64,000 nt of DNA from an uncultured SAR86 cluster bacterium (GTDB lineage Bacteria > Pseudomonadota > Gammaproteobacteria > Magnimaribacterales > Magnimaribacteraceae). The notes below the pieces were generated by a model. It searched no databases, had not been told where the DNA came from, and was given only the letters and a program-made list of their open reading frames with translations. Positions 17,393 to 27,941 of this stretch are shown here, in pieces. The stretch lies in contig CACGNN010000006.1 of the NCBI GenBank assembly GCA_902574355.1, positions 1-64,000 on the forward strand. Direction: 5' to 3'. Positions within the stretch are counted from its first letter, which is position 1; the number at the start of each line of letters is the position of its first letter. A program made the position numbers and the translations under genes.

Positions 17393-18832
17393 ATGTATTC
17401 ATCAAATTTCTTACAAGAACTGAAAGATCTAGAAAATTTTAGAGACATTAAGATTAGAAGTATCCACTTAGATAGCAGAGAGGTAACAGAGGGAGGTCTA
17501 TTCTTTGCAATAAAGGGTCATGATAAGGATGGTAGCGATTTTATTTCCACAGCTTTATCAAATGGAGCCTCGCTTGTCATTTCGGATACATACCAAAAAT
17601 ATACGGAAAGAGTTATTTATTTTGAAGAACTTAAAAAATATATTGGTATTTTTGCATCCAGGTTTTATAACTCGCCAAGTTCAAAAATTAAATCCATATG
17701 TGTTACTGGTACAAACGGAAAAACTACCTCTGTTGAAACTTTTGCAAATATGAGTAATTTACTAGGATATAAATCTGGCTTTATGAGTACAATCAATTTT
17801 TCTAAAGACGGATTAATATTAGAGAAATCAGATCTAACCACCCCTGATGCCATAAAAATACATAAAAATATTAAAGATTCATTAGAATCTGATGCTATTT
17901 ACATCGCTATGGAGGCATCTTCTCATGGTTTAGAACAGGATAGACTTAATGGCCTAGATATCGATTATGCTATATTGACTAGCTTTTCGCATGACCATTT
18001 GGATTATCACGGCGATATACACAGTTATCAATCCGCTAAAGAAAAATTATTTTTAGATTTAAATCCAAAAAAAAATATAGTCTGCATAGATAGCTCTTTC
18101 GGCAAAAAACTTCATTCAAAACTTTTAAAAAATAATAGGGAAACTTTTAGCATATCTATAAAAGAAAATGCTGATTTCCATGCCTCATTCAAGAAATCAC
18201 CAATTGGATTGAAGGTTAATTTAAAAGCATTCGAGAAAAATTTTACTTTTGAACTTAAAACATTCTCAAGATATCTTGCTTCAAACGTAATATGCTCAAT
18301 GGCTGTTTTGATCTTGGAAGGAGTAAAGCTTTCTGATATTTCAAAAATAGCAAAAGATATAGTTTTTCCTCAAGGTAGGCTTGAAAGAATAATTAAAAAT
18401 GATCAAGTTATTTATATAGATTACGCACATACACCTGAAGCTTTGGAGTGCACACTGAAAGAATTGAATAACATACATAACGAGCCTATCTGGTGTCTTT
18501 TTGGGTGCGGGGGAAATAGAGACAAAGATAAAAGACCTTTAATGGGTAAGATTGCTAAAAAATATTCAAACCATGTAGTAATAACCAATGATAATCCAAG
18601 AGATGAAGATGAAATGGATATAATTAACGACATCCTTTCTGATATAAAGGAGATGGAACAAATCTCTATAAATCCAGATAGAAAAGATGCAATAGAATCA
18701 TCTATCTTGGAAATGGAAAGAAATCATATCAATGGTGTTTTATTGATTGCAGGAAAGGGTCATGAGAGCTACCAAGAAATTAATGATAATTTATATGAGT
18801 TAAATGATAAAAATATTGTTAATTCTTTATAA
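17393..18832 (+). CDS. murE: UDP-MurNAc-L-Ala-D-Glu:meso-diaminopimelate ligase
   Basis: Adds the third stem residue to the peptidoglycan precursor. N-terminal UDP-binding domain (SIHLDSREVTEGGLFFAIKG), ATP loop TGTNGKTT at about residues 106-113, and the C-terminal domain with D-N-P-R (in TNDNPRDED), the motif marking meso-diaminopimelate rather than lysine as substrate. GKGHESYQ near the end is also family-typical. 479 residues. Confidence 0.97.
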   Translation: MYSSNFLQELKDLENFRDIKIRSIHLDSREVTEGGLFFAIKGHDKDGSDFISTALSNGASLVISDTYQKYTERVIYFEELKKYIGIFASRFYNSPSSKIKSICVTGTNGKTTSVETFANMSNLLGYKSGFMSTINFSKDGLILEKSDLTTPDAIKIHKNIKDSLESDAIYIAMEASSHGLEQDRLNGLDIDYAILTSFSHDHLDYHGDIHSYQSAKEKLFLDLNPKKNIVCIDSSFGKKLHSKLLKNNRETFSISIKENADFHASFKKSPIGLKVNLKAFEKNFTFELKTFSRYLASNVICSMAVLILEGVKLSDISKIAKDIVFPQGRLERIIKNDQVIYIDYAHTPEALECTLKELNNIHNEPIWCLFGCGGNRDKDKRPLMGKIAKKYSNHVVITNDNPRDEDEMDIINDILSDIKEMEQISINPDRKDAIESSILEMERNHINGVLLIAGKGHESYQEINDNLYELNDKNIVNSL

Positions 18833-18845
18833 AATTTCCAAATAA

Positions 18846-20180
18846 ATGAATCTATCTAAACTAGCAGAAATATCAGAAGGTCAGCTCTTTGGAGAGGTAA
18901 CCAGTATTGATAGTTTTAGTATCGACAGCAGAACAATTAAGCAAAATGACCTTTATATTGCTCTAGAAGGAAAGAATTATGATGGGGCGCAATTTATTCC
19001 TGAGGCTATAAAAAAAGGCGCAGTAGGTATTATCTCCAATAATCAGATCGAACAGGACATACCAAACATAGTTGTTGCAAGTACCTACGAATTCATGGAA
19101 AGAGTCGCGAACTATAATCGCAGTAAATTCTCAGGTAAGGTAATAGGCATTACTGGAACTAACGGCAAAACTTCTACAAAACAGATACTCTCGAATCTTC
19201 TAAATGATGGTAAGTCTTGTCATAAAACTTTAGGCAATAAAAATAATCAGATAGGAGTTCCCTATACTCTCCTTAGTTTAAAAAATGTCTATGATTTTTC
19301 AGTAATTGAAATGGGCACTAGTGAGTCAGGAGAGATTGCAATTTTGAATAATCAGGTGAAACCAGATATAGCTGCAATTACTAATGTTTCTATTGGGCAT
19401 CTCGATGGCCTAAGAGATACAAAGTCAATTGCAAGAGAAAAAGGGAATATTCTTAATTTTTATAATGATAATGGAGTTGCGGTCTTACCTAAAGATTCTA
19501 TCTTTTTTGATTTTTGGTCAAAAAAAACCAATGCAAAAGAAGTAATAAGTTTCGGTTTTCAAGAGAATTCTGACTTTAAAGTTTCAGATATAGAAGTAGA
19601 TATTATCAATAATTCCACCAATTTTTATTTAAGGTTCGATGGTAAAAAAGAAAAATTTTCTATAAATGGAGCTAGTCGCCATAGTCCCTTAAATGCAGCA
19701 TTATCGGTTGCGACTGCAACATACTGTGGATGTCCACTTAGCAATATCAAAGAAAGATTAAAATTTATCGATCTTCCTGAAAGGAGATTGGCCATTTCTA
19801 ATACCTTAAGTGGTTCAATTTTAATTGATGATTCTTATAATTCAAATCCTGCTTCATTGAAAAATGCTGTTGATTTACTAGAAGGCCTTAAAAGAAAAAA
19901 AATTTGTATCCTTGGGGATATGAAAGAGTTAGGTTCAGATTCTCAAAGAATTCACCAAGAAATGTATGAATACATAAGCGAAAGGGTTGATAAGATTTTC
20001 TGTATAGGAGATGAGTGGTCAAGATGCAGTCCAAATGAAAAAAAAGATTTATATATTTTTGAAAATCAAGATGATCTTTATTCTCACTTAATTTCTATAA
20101 TTGATAAGAAAACTATATTATTAGTGAAAGGCTCTAGATCAACTAGAATGGATCTATTAGCTGATAAATTAAAAAAATAA
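18846..20180 (+). CDS. murF: UDP-MurNAc-tripeptide:D-Ala-D-Ala ligase
   Basis: Attaches D-Ala-D-Ala to complete the pentapeptide. It has the N-terminal [19 protein letters not shown] loop [12 protein letters not shown] (about residues 100-111), [13 protein letters not shown] and [10 protein letters not shown]. The 444-residue length is normal. It begins 13 bases after murE and its stop shares a base with the mraY ATG (TAATG). Confidence 0.97.
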   Translation: MNLSKLAEISEGQLFGEVTSIDSFSIDSRTIKQNDLYIALEGKNYDGAQFIPEAIKKGAVGIISNNQIEQDIPNIVVASTYEFMERVANYNRSKFSGKVIGITGTNGKTSTKQILSNLLNDGKSCHKTLGNKNNQIGVPYTLLSLKNVYDFSVIEMGTSESGEIAILNNQVKPDIAAITNVSIGHLDGLRDTKSIAREKGNILNFYNDNGVAVLPKDSIFFDFWSKKTNAKEVISFGFQENSDFKVSDIEVDIINNSTNFYLRFDGKKEKFSINGASRHSPLNAALSVATATYCGCPLSNIKERLKFIDLPERRLAISNTLSGSILIDDSYNSNPASLKNAVDLLEGLKRKKICILGDMKELGSDSQRIHQEMYEYISERVDKIFCIGDEWSRCSPNEKKDLYIFENQDDLYSHLISIIDKKTILLVKGSRSTRMDLLADKLKK

Positions 20181-21262
20181 TGTTACTACCTTTATTTGAA
20201 TACTTATCTGAATTTTTTGGACCTTTTCGAGTTGTAGAGTTTCTTTCTACAAGAGCAATTCTTGCTACATTAACTTCTCTCTTATTTTCTCTGGTATTAG
20301 GAACTAAATTCATAAATAAGATGAAAGATATTCAAGTAGGACAAGTTATACGAGAGGAAGGGCCTGATAGCCATTTATCAAAACAGGGTACACCTACAAT
20401 GGGCGGTACTTTGATTCTAAGTTCTATATTTTTAAGTGTAATCTTATGGGGGGATCTTGAAAATAGATATTTATGGGTTGCCTTTTTAACAGCCATGTCT
20501 TTTGGCGTTCTAGGATGGGTTGATGATCGCTTAAAAATAAAACATCAGTCCAGTGATGGCTTGTCACCTTTAAATAAAATTTTTTGGCAGTCTGTTATAA
20601 CTATTTTGGCATGTTCTTATCTTTATATTACTCAAGAAAATATTTCTGAAACAAGTTTGATAGTTCCATTCTTTAAAGATATTTCCATTCCTCTAGGTGC
20701 AGGTTTTATTGTTTTATCATATTTTGTAGTTATTGGTACTAGTAATGCGGTTAATTTAACTGATGGTCTAGATGGATTAGCTATTCTTCCTTGCGTTATG
20801 GTCGCAGCAGGTCTTGGAATTATTGGTTACTTAGCCGGAAATGCCATTTATTCAGATTTTTTAAATATTCCATATTTACCAGGCACGGGTGAAATGATTG
20901 TATTTTGCGGTGCTTTAGTAGGTTCTGGGATTGGGTTCCTTTGGTTTAATACTTATCCTGCTCAAGTATTTATGGGAGATGTAGGATCTTTATCACTTGG
21001 TGCTGCATTAGGAATAGTTACCGTTATTATAAGACACGAATATGTCTTGCTAATCATGGGCGGACTTTTTGTTATAGAGGCACTATCAGTTATCGTTCAA
21101 GTTACTTCGTTTAAGTTAACTGGTAAGAGAGTCTTCAATATGGCACCGTTACATCACCACTATGAGCTAAAAGGTTGGCCCGAACCACGAGTAATTGTCA
21201 GGTTCTGGATTATTACGTTTATGCTTGTCTTACTAGGTTTAGCTTTACTTAGACTAAGATAA
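20180..21262 (+). CDS. mraY: Phospho-MurNAc-pentapeptide transferase
   Basis: Integral membrane enzyme that makes lipid I from UDP-MurNAc-pentapeptide and undecaprenyl phosphate. About ten transmembrane helices. Typical blocks are GTPTMGG near residue 70, [10 protein letters not shown] with catalytic Asp pair, [24 protein letters not shown], and [14 protein letters not shown] with the HHH metal/substrate motif. 360 residues, full length. Confidence 0.98.
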   Translation: MLLPLFEYLSEFFGPFRVVEFLSTRAILATLTSLLFSLVLGTKFINKMKDIQVGQVIREEGPDSHLSKQGTPTMGGTLILSSIFLSVILWGDLENRYLWVAFLTAMSFGVLGWVDDRLKIKHQSSDGLSPLNKIFWQSVITILACSYLYITQENISETSLIVPFFKDISIPLGAGFIVLSYFVVIGTSNAVNLTDGLDGLAILPCVMVAAGLGIIGYLAGNAIYSDFLNIPYLPGTGEMIVFCGALVGSGIGFLWFNTYPAQVFMGDVGSLSLGAALGIVTVIIRHEYVLLIMGGLFVIEALSVIVQVTSFKLTGKRVFNMAPLHHHYELKGWPEPRVIVRFWIITFMLVLLGLALLRLR

Positions 21263-21267
21263 ATCAA

Positions 21268-22572
21268 GTGCAGAAGAGAATACCTTTAGTTATTGGCTTT
21301 GGAATGACAGGTCAGTCAATCTTAAATTATCTTTCAAAAAAATATAATGAGATTTATCTAATAGAAGATTGGGAGGAAAATCCAAGCCTTGATGAGATTG
21401 ATAGATTTGGAATTAAAGTTCATGTTAATCCTCAAATAAATACTGAATTATTAAGTAGAGTCTCTGATGTTTATTCTAGTCCAGGTATACCTATTCATCA
21501 TAAGGCCTTATCTCTTGCTTCTAAGCACAAGATCAAAATTTCTTCAGACATTGAAGAGTTCTTAAAAAAAAATAAGAGTATAAAAGTACTTATTACAGGA
21601 ACAAATGGCAAAACCTCTACCTGCCATATCTTAGAAACACTCCTCACGTCAGTGTTATCGGATTTAAAAATAGTTTCTATAGGAAACATAGGGAAGCCTG
21701 TCCTAAATTATATTGATGATGATATTGACATATCAATCATAGAAGTTTCGAGTTTCCAATTAGAACTTTTAAATGAAGTTAAGTTTGATATAGGTTTATT
21801 ATTGAACATAGAAGAGGATCATTTAGATAGACATGCTGATATTGAAGATTATAGGAACGTAAAAAACTCAGTATTAAAAAATGCTGATATAAATATTTCT
21901 TACAATGATAAAAATCTTTTTTCAAAAAGATTCATAAATTACAAGACAATCATATTGCCTGATGAACTTGCTGAATCATCAATATTTAATAGTTGGCTTA
22001 GCCATGATATCGAAAATCTAAAGGCAAGTGTTGCTGTTTTAGAGCTCCTTATAGAACGATTTATAAAAAGTTCTTTTAAAAATATAAACTTGTCAGCTGA
22101 ACTAGAAAAAGCTTTCAATCAATTTAAAAAATTTCCGCACAGATTTGAGCTCTTAGAGATGGTTGGAGGAGTAAATTTTATAAATGACTCTAAGGCAACA
22201 AATTTAGATGCCACTTTGAAAGCTATAAGTGCAGCAAATGAATTAGAGCAGGTTGAGGATATATTTTTAATATGCGGGGGAGATTTAAAAGGACAAGAAA
22301 TTACTTCAAAACAACTGCAAGAAATAAAAAGTCTAAAAAAGGTCTTTATCTTCGGTAAAGATAAAAAATTAATTTTTAATACTTTAAGGCCATATGTCCA
22401 TTGCTTGATCGTTCATGACCTAAAGGAGGCAGTAAGAGAGGCAGTAAAGTTTAGTAAAGACGATGATTGTGTTTTATTTTCTCCGGCTTGTTCAAGTTTG
22501 GATATGTTTAAAGATTACAAAGATAGAGGAGAAACCTTCAAACGCATAATAAAAGACTTAAAAGATGAATAA
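21268..22572 (+). CDS. murD: UDP-MurNAc-L-alanine:D-glutamate ligase
   Basis: Adds D-glutamate to the precursor. Starts at GTG 21268, 5 bases after mraY. N-terminal Rossmann-like domain (LVIGFGMTGQS), ATP loop [11 protein letters not shown] (about residues 109-119), NDSKATNLDAT, and SPACSSLDMF near the C-terminus. 434 residues. The stop overlaps the ftsW start by 8 bases. Confidence 0.96.
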   Translation: MQKRIPLVIGFGMTGQSILNYLSKKYNEIYLIEDWEENPSLDEIDRFGIKVHVNPQINTELLSRVSDVYSSPGIPIHHKALSLASKHKIKISSDIEEFLKKNKSIKVLITGTNGKTSTCHILETLLTSVLSDLKIVSIGNIGKPVLNYIDDDIDISIIEVSSFQLELLNEVKFDIGLLLNIEEDHLDRHADIEDYRNVKNSVLKNADINISYNDKNLFSKRFINYKTIILPDELAESSIFNSWLSHDIENLKASVAVLELLIERFIKSSFKNINLSAELEKAFNQFKKFPHRFELLEMVGGVNFINDSKATNLDATLKAISAANELEQVEDIFLICGGDLKGQEITSKQLQEIKSLKKVFIFGKDKKLIFNTLRPYVHCLIVHDLKEAVREAVKFSKDDDCVLFSPACSSLDMFKDYKDRGETFKRIIKDLKDE

Positions 22573-23734
22573 ATTAAATTTCATTAAGGATTTCGACTTT
22601 TTAAAACTAGATTTTGTTTTGCTTACTTTGTTCTCAGTACTTGGGTTTTTCGGATTAATAATACTTTCTTCAGCTTCTGCACATTTTTCTGATTCTATTT
22701 ATGGTAATCCGTCTGCTATTTTTAATAGACAGTTCTTTTACTTTATACTTGGCATGTTCGGTCTTTTCGCATGTTTTTTTATACCTTTGAACTTTTGGTC
22801 CTCTTATGATCGATTGCTCATAACTTTTGGCATTTTATTACTTTTTTCAGTTTTCATTCCTGGTATAGGTATTGAAGTCAATGGCGCAAATAGGTGGATA
22901 AGGATAGCTGGATTTGGTCTGCAACCCTCAGAAATAATGAAATTCCTAAGTATCCTCTATATTTCATGCTACTCAGTAAGAAGAATAAAAGAAATACAAA
23001 CGCATTGGCTGGGATTCTTTAGGCCTGCACTAATAATTGTCAGTATTATTTCAATAATTCTCATTCAGCCTGATTTAGGTTCCTCGGCAGTAATATTTAT
23101 ATCCGTATTAGGAGTATTATTTGTGGCTGGAGTGAAAATTCAACAATTCCTAATCGTAGCTCTGCTAGGTATTATTGCTATTGCGATGATGATTATTTTT
23201 GTACCATGGAGATGGGAGAGGATAATATCTTTCATCGATCCTTGGAGTGACCCTTGGGGAAGTGGTTATCAATTAACCTTATCACTTATGTCTATTGGAA
23301 GGGGAGATTGGTTCGGAGTTGGACTGGGACAAGGTTTAATGAAAATGGGTTATCTTCCAGATGCTCATACGGACTTTATATTTTCCGTAATAGTTGAAGA
23401 AATGGGAATATTGGGAGGTTTTGCTATTATTTCATTGCTATTTGGTTTGTCATTTAGGATCTTTTTTATAGGTAGGGAATCATTAGTAAGAAAGAACTTC
23501 TTTGGATTCTATTTCTCTTTTGGAGTAGCCCTCTTGTTAGGATTGCACACCTTTATCAATGTCGGAGTTTCTTCAGGTCTTTTGCCTACAAAAGGATTAA
23601 CTTTGCCCTTAATCAGTGGAGGAGGTACTAATCTAATAATTGTTTGTCTAATGATTGGCTTAATTTTGAGAATAGATTACGAAAACAAAAATTCAATGCC
23701 AGTGCCAATGATTAAAAGACGAGCCCAATTTTGA
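22565..23734 (+). CDS. ftsW: Septal peptidoglycan polymerase FtsW
   Basis: SEDS-family glycosyltransferase working with FtsI. Around ten transmembrane helices; motifs include ILSSASAHFS, GANRWIRI, QPSEIMKF, QPDLGSSAVIF, GSGYQL, GVGLGQGLMKMGYLPDAHTDFIF-type region containing the conserved PDAHTDF, and GLTLPLISGGGTN. 389 residues, full length. The stop overlaps murG as TGATG. Confidence 0.97.
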   Translation: MNKLNFIKDFDFLKLDFVLLTLFSVLGFFGLIILSSASAHFSDSIYGNPSAIFNRQFFYFILGMFGLFACFFIPLNFWSSYDRLLITFGILLLFSVFIPGIGIEVNGANRWIRIAGFGLQPSEIMKFLSILYISCYSVRRIKEIQTHWLGFFRPALIIVSIISIILIQPDLGSSAVIFISVLGVLFVAGVKIQQFLIVALLGIIAIAMMIIFVPWRWERIISFIDPWSDPWGSGYQLTLSLMSIGRGDWFGVGLGQGLMKMGYLPDAHTDFIFSVIVEEMGILGGFAIISLLFGLSFRIFFIGRESLVRKNFFGFYFSFGVALLLGLHTFINVGVSSGLLPTKGLTLPLISGGGTNLIIVCLMIGLILRIDYENKNSMPVPMIKRRAQF

Positions 23735-24798
23735 TGAATATCCTAATAATCGCCGGTGGAACAGGTGGTCATGTCTATCCAGCATTAAGTATTGCCAACG
23801 AATTTCAAGTTGACGGAAATACTATTTCCTGGATAGGAAAGAAAAATGGTTTGGAAGAAAGCATAGCCTCAAGAGAAGATTTCTCATTTTATTCTATTGA
23901 TGCACGAGGTTTTCTTGGCAAAAATTTTTTTGCAAAGGTTAGTTCTATTTTTTATCTTTTTACGGCTCTAATCAGAAGTTTTTTCTTAATGAGTAGAATT
24001 AAACCTGACATTATCATTTCAACAGGAGGTTATCTTGCTCTTGCTCCTGGTTTGATCGGATCTCTTTTCTGTCCCTTATTTATTCATGAGCAGAACAGTA
24101 TCCCAGGACTAACTAATAGAATATTGCACAAAAGATCTAAAATTACCTTTGAAGCTTTTCCAGATACATTTAATAATCTAACAAATAAGGTAAAGTGCGT
24201 TGGGAATCCTATTCGTGATGATATAGTAAATATTTCTCCTATAAATAAATCTAATGAAGCAAAATTTAAGATTTTAATTCTTGGAGGAAGCCAAGGTTCA
24301 AAACAAATCAATGATATTTTGGTAAATATTTTATTGACTAAAAGGGTGCCTTCTCACTGGTCTTTTATTCATCAGGCTGGAAAGTTAACCTCAGAAGAAT
24401 TAAACGATGCTTATACTGAATCTGGTAATGAATTTGTGATTAAGGAATTTTTAGAAAATATGGCCGAGGCCTATCACTTTTGCGATATAGTTATTTCTCG
24501 CTCTGGTGCAATGACTGTTAGCGAAATTTGCGCCGTTCAAAAACCTTCTATACTTTTACCTCTACCTTGGTCTTCAGAAAATCATCAATACATCAATGCA
24601 GAATATCTAAAGAATATGGGTGCAGCTGAGATTATCGATTCTGATGTCTCCAATTCTATTCAATTGCTAAAGCTATTAATTAATTTGGAAAGCGACCATA
24701 ATAGATTAAATTCAATGGCACATTCTGCTTCTAAAGTTTTTCCTCAGTTTGCCTCCAGGAATATTTATAAATCAATTAATGAATCCCTCACAATATAA
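23734..24798 (+). CDS. murG: UDP-GlcNAc:lipid I N-acetylglucosaminyltransferase
   Basis: Converts lipid I to lipid II on the cytoplasmic membrane face. The start is taken as ATG 23734, overlapping the ftsW stop; an in-frame TTG directly before it (23731) is the alternative. GT-B fold with the G-loops IIAGGTGGHVYPAL and ILGGSQGS, ISTGGYLA, HEQNSIPG, and SRSGAMTVSE with PLPWSSENHQ. 354 residues. Confidence 0.97.
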   Translation: MNILIIAGGTGGHVYPALSIANEFQVDGNTISWIGKKNGLEESIASREDFSFYSIDARGFLGKNFFAKVSSIFYLFTALIRSFFLMSRIKPDIIISTGGYLALAPGLIGSLFCPLFIHEQNSIPGLTNRILHKRSKITFEAFPDTFNNLTNKVKCVGNPIRDDIVNISPINKSNEAKFKILILGGSQGSKQINDILVNILLTKRVPSHWSFIHQAGKLTSEELNDAYTESGNEFVIKEFLENMAEAYHFCDIVISRSGAMTVSEICAVQKPSILLPLPWSSENHQYINAEYLKNMGAAEIIDSDVSNSIQLLKLLINLESDHNRLNSMAHSASKVFPQFASRNIYKSINESLTI

Positions 24799-26167
24799 AC
24801 TTAACAATATCTATTTCATAGGTATTGGTGGCAGCGGTATGAGCGGCATAGCAGAAGTACTAAATAATCTTGGTTACAAGGTATCGGGCTCAGACAGTGC
24901 CTCTTCATCAAATACTGACAGGCTTGAGAAGTTAGGCATAAGTATTAACTATGATCATAATCCAAATAACCTAGAAGATGTTGAAATGGTTGTTATATCA
25001 AGCGCTATATCTGATGATAATCCTGAATTAGTCTCTGCCAGGAAACAGTTAATTCCAGTTTTAGCAAGGGCAGAAATGTTATCAAGCTTGATGAACAATA
25101 AAAGAGGTATTGCTATAGCCGGTACTCATGGCAAGACAACCACTACAAGTTTGGTAGCGTCTATAATGACTAACGCTAATCTTGATCCAACTTTTATTAA
25201 CGGTGGAATAATCAATAGTTTCAACTCTAATGCACAGTTAGGAGAGGGAGATTACTTAATTGCTGAAGCAGATGAAAGCGATAAGTCTTTTTTGCTCTTA
25301 CAGCCGTCTGTGTCCATAGTTACGAATATAGAGCCAGACCACTTGATTAATTATGATGGTAGTTTTGATAATCTAAAAAAAGCTTTCTTGGAATTTATAA
25401 AAAGACTGCCGTTTAATGGAGTATCCATTGTTTGTGGTGACGACACTGTTGTGAAAGAGTTGAAGATCAACTTCCAAAGACCTTATATCAGTTATGGTTT
25501 TGAGCCTTCAAATGATTATGTGTTATCAAACTACAGCACAGATGGAAGAAACTCTTACTTTAAATTAACCTCAGATACCAATTCAATTAACTTTAAGCTC
25601 AATATGCTTGGGAAACATAATGTTCTTAATGCAGCTGCAGCGATTGTATTATGTCTACAAGAGGGAATAGAAGTTCAAGTCATTCAGGATTCTCTGTCTA
25701 ACTTCATGGGCATAGATAGACGAATGCAAATTTTAGGGGAGAAGAAAATTGGAACTAGTACCTGCCTTTTCATCGATGATTATGGACATCATCCAACTGA
25801 AATTAAAAAAACGATTCAGGCAATAAGAGCTTCTTATCCTCACTTTGAGCTGAAAATGGTTTTTCAACCCCATAGATTTACAAGAACTAAAGATTTATAT
25901 AAAGAATTTATTGAAGTTTTAAGCCATGTGGATGAGTTATTTCTTTTGGATATTTATTCTGCGGGAGAAAATCCAATAGAAGGTATCAATAGCTCAAACA
26001 TACAAAGTTCATTGATTAGATCAGGTTTTGATAATGTAAAGTTATTGAATAGTAAAGAAGTAACCGAAGAAATTGATAAAGATTTAACTAAAGATACTAT
26101 CTTTGTTTTCCAGGGTGCGGGTGACATATCCTCCATTAGCCAAAGTATGGTTGAGGAATTTAAATAA
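24779..26167 (+). CDS. murC: UDP-N-acetylmuramate:L-alanine ligase
   Basis: Starts the stem peptide by adding L-Ala to UDP-MurNAc. ATG 24779 is preferred (20-base overlap with murG, beginning MNPSQYKLNNIYFIGIGG); a TTG at 24749 would add 10 residues without family similarity. Motifs: FIGIGGSGMSG, ATP loop AGTHGKTTTTS, ADESDKSFL and the C-terminal HHPTEIKKT. About 462 residues. murB, which often lies between murC and ddl, is absent. Confidence 0.95.
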   Translation: MNPSQYKLNNIYFIGIGGSGMSGIAEVLNNLGYKVSGSDSASSSNTDRLEKLGISINYDHNPNNLEDVEMVVISSAISDDNPELVSARKQLIPVLARAEMLSSLMNNKRGIAIAGTHGKTTTTSLVASIMTNANLDPTFINGGIINSFNSNAQLGEGDYLIAEADESDKSFLLLQPSVSIVTNIEPDHLINYDGSFDNLKKAFLEFIKRLPFNGVSIVCGDDTVVKELKINFQRPYISYGFEPSNDYVLSNYSTDGRNSYFKLTSDTNSINFKLNMLGKHNVLNAAAAIVLCLQEGIEVQVIQDSLSNFMGIDRRMQILGEKKIGTSTCLFIDDYGHHPTEIKKTIQAIRASYPHFELKMVFQPHRFTRTKDLYKEFIEVLSHVDELFLLDIYSAGENPIEGINSSNIQSSLIRSGFDNVKLLNSKEVTEEIDKDLTKDTIFVFQGAGDISSISQSMVEEFK

Positions 26168-26168
26168 A

Positions 26169-27122
26169 ATGGAACCTATTGAAATTCTTCAAGAACAAAA
26201 AATTTTATTATTGTACGGAGGATGGTCGGCTGAAAGAGATATATCAATTAATTCTGGAAAAGCAGTGGCAGGAGCTTTAATTAGAAATGACATAAATTTT
26301 ACAGAGTATGATTTAACTTCTGAAAAACAGGCTAAACTTTTATCTACTGATTACGACCTTGCTTTTATAGCCTTGCATGGAAGAGGGGGGGAAGATGGCT
26401 TCATCCAAGAGATTCTTGAATCTAAGAATATTAAATACACAGGTAGCGATACCATTTCTTGTAAAACTTCTTTAAATAAGATTGAGTCAAAGAAAATTTG
26501 GAGAGATTTGTTATTACCTACCCCAGATTTTGTTGAAATTTTAAATGTTGGCAAACCTGAGATGAAATTAACTCCGCATCTTTCAGGAGAAAATGATATT
26601 ACTGCATTAGATAAGACTTATGTAGTTAAGCCTGCGAATGAAGGCTCTAGTTTTGGTATAACTATCGTAAGGCCGGAAAAGGGTACTTTAGAAAAAGCTA
26701 TGCTAGATGCTTCTAAGTTTGACTCTTCAATCCTAGTAGAGGCATTTGTTGAAGGCAGAGAACTTACTGTCTCGATACTTGGAGACGATGTATTTCATCC
26801 AATTCATATCAAGCCGTCTGGAGATTTTTATGATTTCGATTCTAAGTATAATAATAAAGGTACGGAATATATAAAAGCTGACCTTTCAGTCGATAAACTG
26901 AATGAAATTAAAGAATATGCGTGGCACGCATTTTCTTCGCTTGGTTGTAGTAAGTGGGGTAGGGTTGATTTCATTGAAGATAAGGAAGGTAATTTTCAGA
27001 TAATAGAAGTTAATACTGTTCCTGGATTGACCGAAACAAGTCTTTTTCCTAAAGCTGCATCTTACGAAGGCATAGACTTCGATGAATTAATTATTAAAGT
27101 CCTTCATTTGTCTTGCAAATGA
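26169..27122 (+). CDS. ddl: D-alanine:D-alanine ligase
   Basis: ATP-grasp enzyme making the dipeptide used by MurF. The ATG at 26169, one base after the murC stop, gives 317 residues; the open frame extends upstream inside murC but lacks similarity. Motifs are LYGGWSAERDISINSG, LHGRGGEDG, KPANEGSSFG, and the metal/substrate end IEVNTVPGLTETSLFP. It closes the dcw cluster; in the canonical order ftsQ would follow, but here ribosomal genes do. Confidence 0.96.
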   Translation: MEPIEILQEQKILLLYGGWSAERDISINSGKAVAGALIRNDINFTEYDLTSEKQAKLLSTDYDLAFIALHGRGGEDGFIQEILESKNIKYTGSDTISCKTSLNKIESKKIWRDLLLPTPDFVEILNVGKPEMKLTPHLSGENDITALDKTYVVKPANEGSSFGITIVRPEKGTLEKAMLDASKFDSSILVEAFVEGRELTVSILGDDVFHPIHIKPSGDFYDFDSKYNNKGTEYIKADLSVDKLNEIKEYAWHAFSSLGCSKWGRVDFIEDKEGNFQIIEVNTVPGLTETSLFPKAASYEGIDFDELIIKVLHLSCK

Positions 27123-27141
27123 TATTACTTCTAAATAAAAT
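27113..27141 (+). promoter_or_regulatory. Putative promoter for the rpsF operon
   Basis: TTGCAA (27113-27118) and TAAAAT (27136-27141) are separated by 17 bases, matching sigma-70 spacing with 4/6 and 5/6 consensus positions. The -35 overlaps the last codons of ddl. Transcription would start near 27148, about 48 bases before rpsF. Confidence 0.45.
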
Positions 27142-27195
27142 GCTTCGTCCTTGTTCCACATATTGATATGGGAGCTATAAACCAAGAGGAAAATA

Positions 27196-27675
27196 ATGAG
27201 AAATTACGAAATAGTATTCCTAGTTCACCCTGATCAGTCTGATCAAACTTCTTCTATAATCTCCAAGCTTGATAAGCTAATAAAAGACTCTGGTGGTCAT
27301 GTTCATCGTTCTGAAAATATAGGAAATAGAAAACTAGCTTATCCCATTCAAGATCAATTTAAAGCAAGTTACGGACTCTTAAATGTGGAATGCAACCAGG
27401 AAGCAATTGAAGACATAAAGAGTTCGTTTAAGTTTAATGATTCAATAATAAGAAATATCGTCTTAAGCACTAAGAAGGCTCATAGTGAACCATCTGCTCT
27501 ACTTGCTCAAACAGAAGAGGATAATGAGAAAGATTCTTACCAGGAAGCAAGGGAAGCCGCAAATAAGGCAGTTGACCAAGAGGCACATGCAGCTTCGAAT
27601 AAAACTGAAAAGCCAAAAGAAATGTCTCAAGAATTAGATGATTCATCAACTAAAGAAAGTAAAGAGGAAGCGTAA
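27196..27675 (+). CDS. rpsF: 30S ribosomal protein S6
   Basis: Central-domain small-subunit protein that pairs with S18. The N-terminal 95 residues are the ferredoxin-like S6 fold ([14 protein letters not shown]..., [16 protein letters not shown]). A long Glu/Lys/Ala-rich C-terminal tail (residues about 100-159) is typical of gammaproteobacterial S6, where glutamates are added by RimK. A ribosome site (AAGAGG) precedes the ATG. Its last stop base is the first base of rpsR (TAATGG). Confidence 0.96.
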   Translation: MRNYEIVFLVHPDQSDQTSSIISKLDKLIKDSGGHVHRSENIGNRKLAYPIQDQFKASYGLLNVECNQEAIEDIKSSFKFNDSIIRNIVLSTKKAHSEPSALLAQTEEDNEKDSYQEAREAANKAVDQEAHAASNKTEKPKEMSQELDDSSTKESKEEA

Positions 27676-27938
27676 TGGCGAAGAAGCAAAAGAAAAATTT
27701 CAAACGAAAAAGTGATTTTGATAATAGACCTAAGTACTGTAAGTTTACTACCCTCGGCATCGAAGAAATAGACTTTAAAGATATAAAACTTCTTAAAGAA
27801 TACATTACCGAAACTGGCAAGATTATTCCTGCTAGAATGACCGGAACTTCTGCGAAGTATCAAAGACAACTTAACAAAGCTGTTAAAAGAGCAAGACATC
27901 TTGCTCTCATTCCCTATACAGATTCTCACTATAATTAA
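27675..27938 (+). CDS. rpsR: 30S ribosomal protein S18
   Basis: Small-subunit protein binding 16S rRNA as an S6-S18 dimer. The 87 residues are basic and show the family blocks [33 protein letters not shown] and HLALIPYTD. It overlaps rpsF by one base and is followed after 3 bases by rplI, the conserved S6-S18-L9 order (priB absent between them). Confidence 0.97.
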   Translation: MAKKQKKNFKRKSDFDNRPKYCKFTTLGIEEIDFKDIKLLKEYITETGKIIPARMTGTSAKYQRQLNKAVKRARHLALIPYTDSHYN

Positions 27939-27941
27939 GCC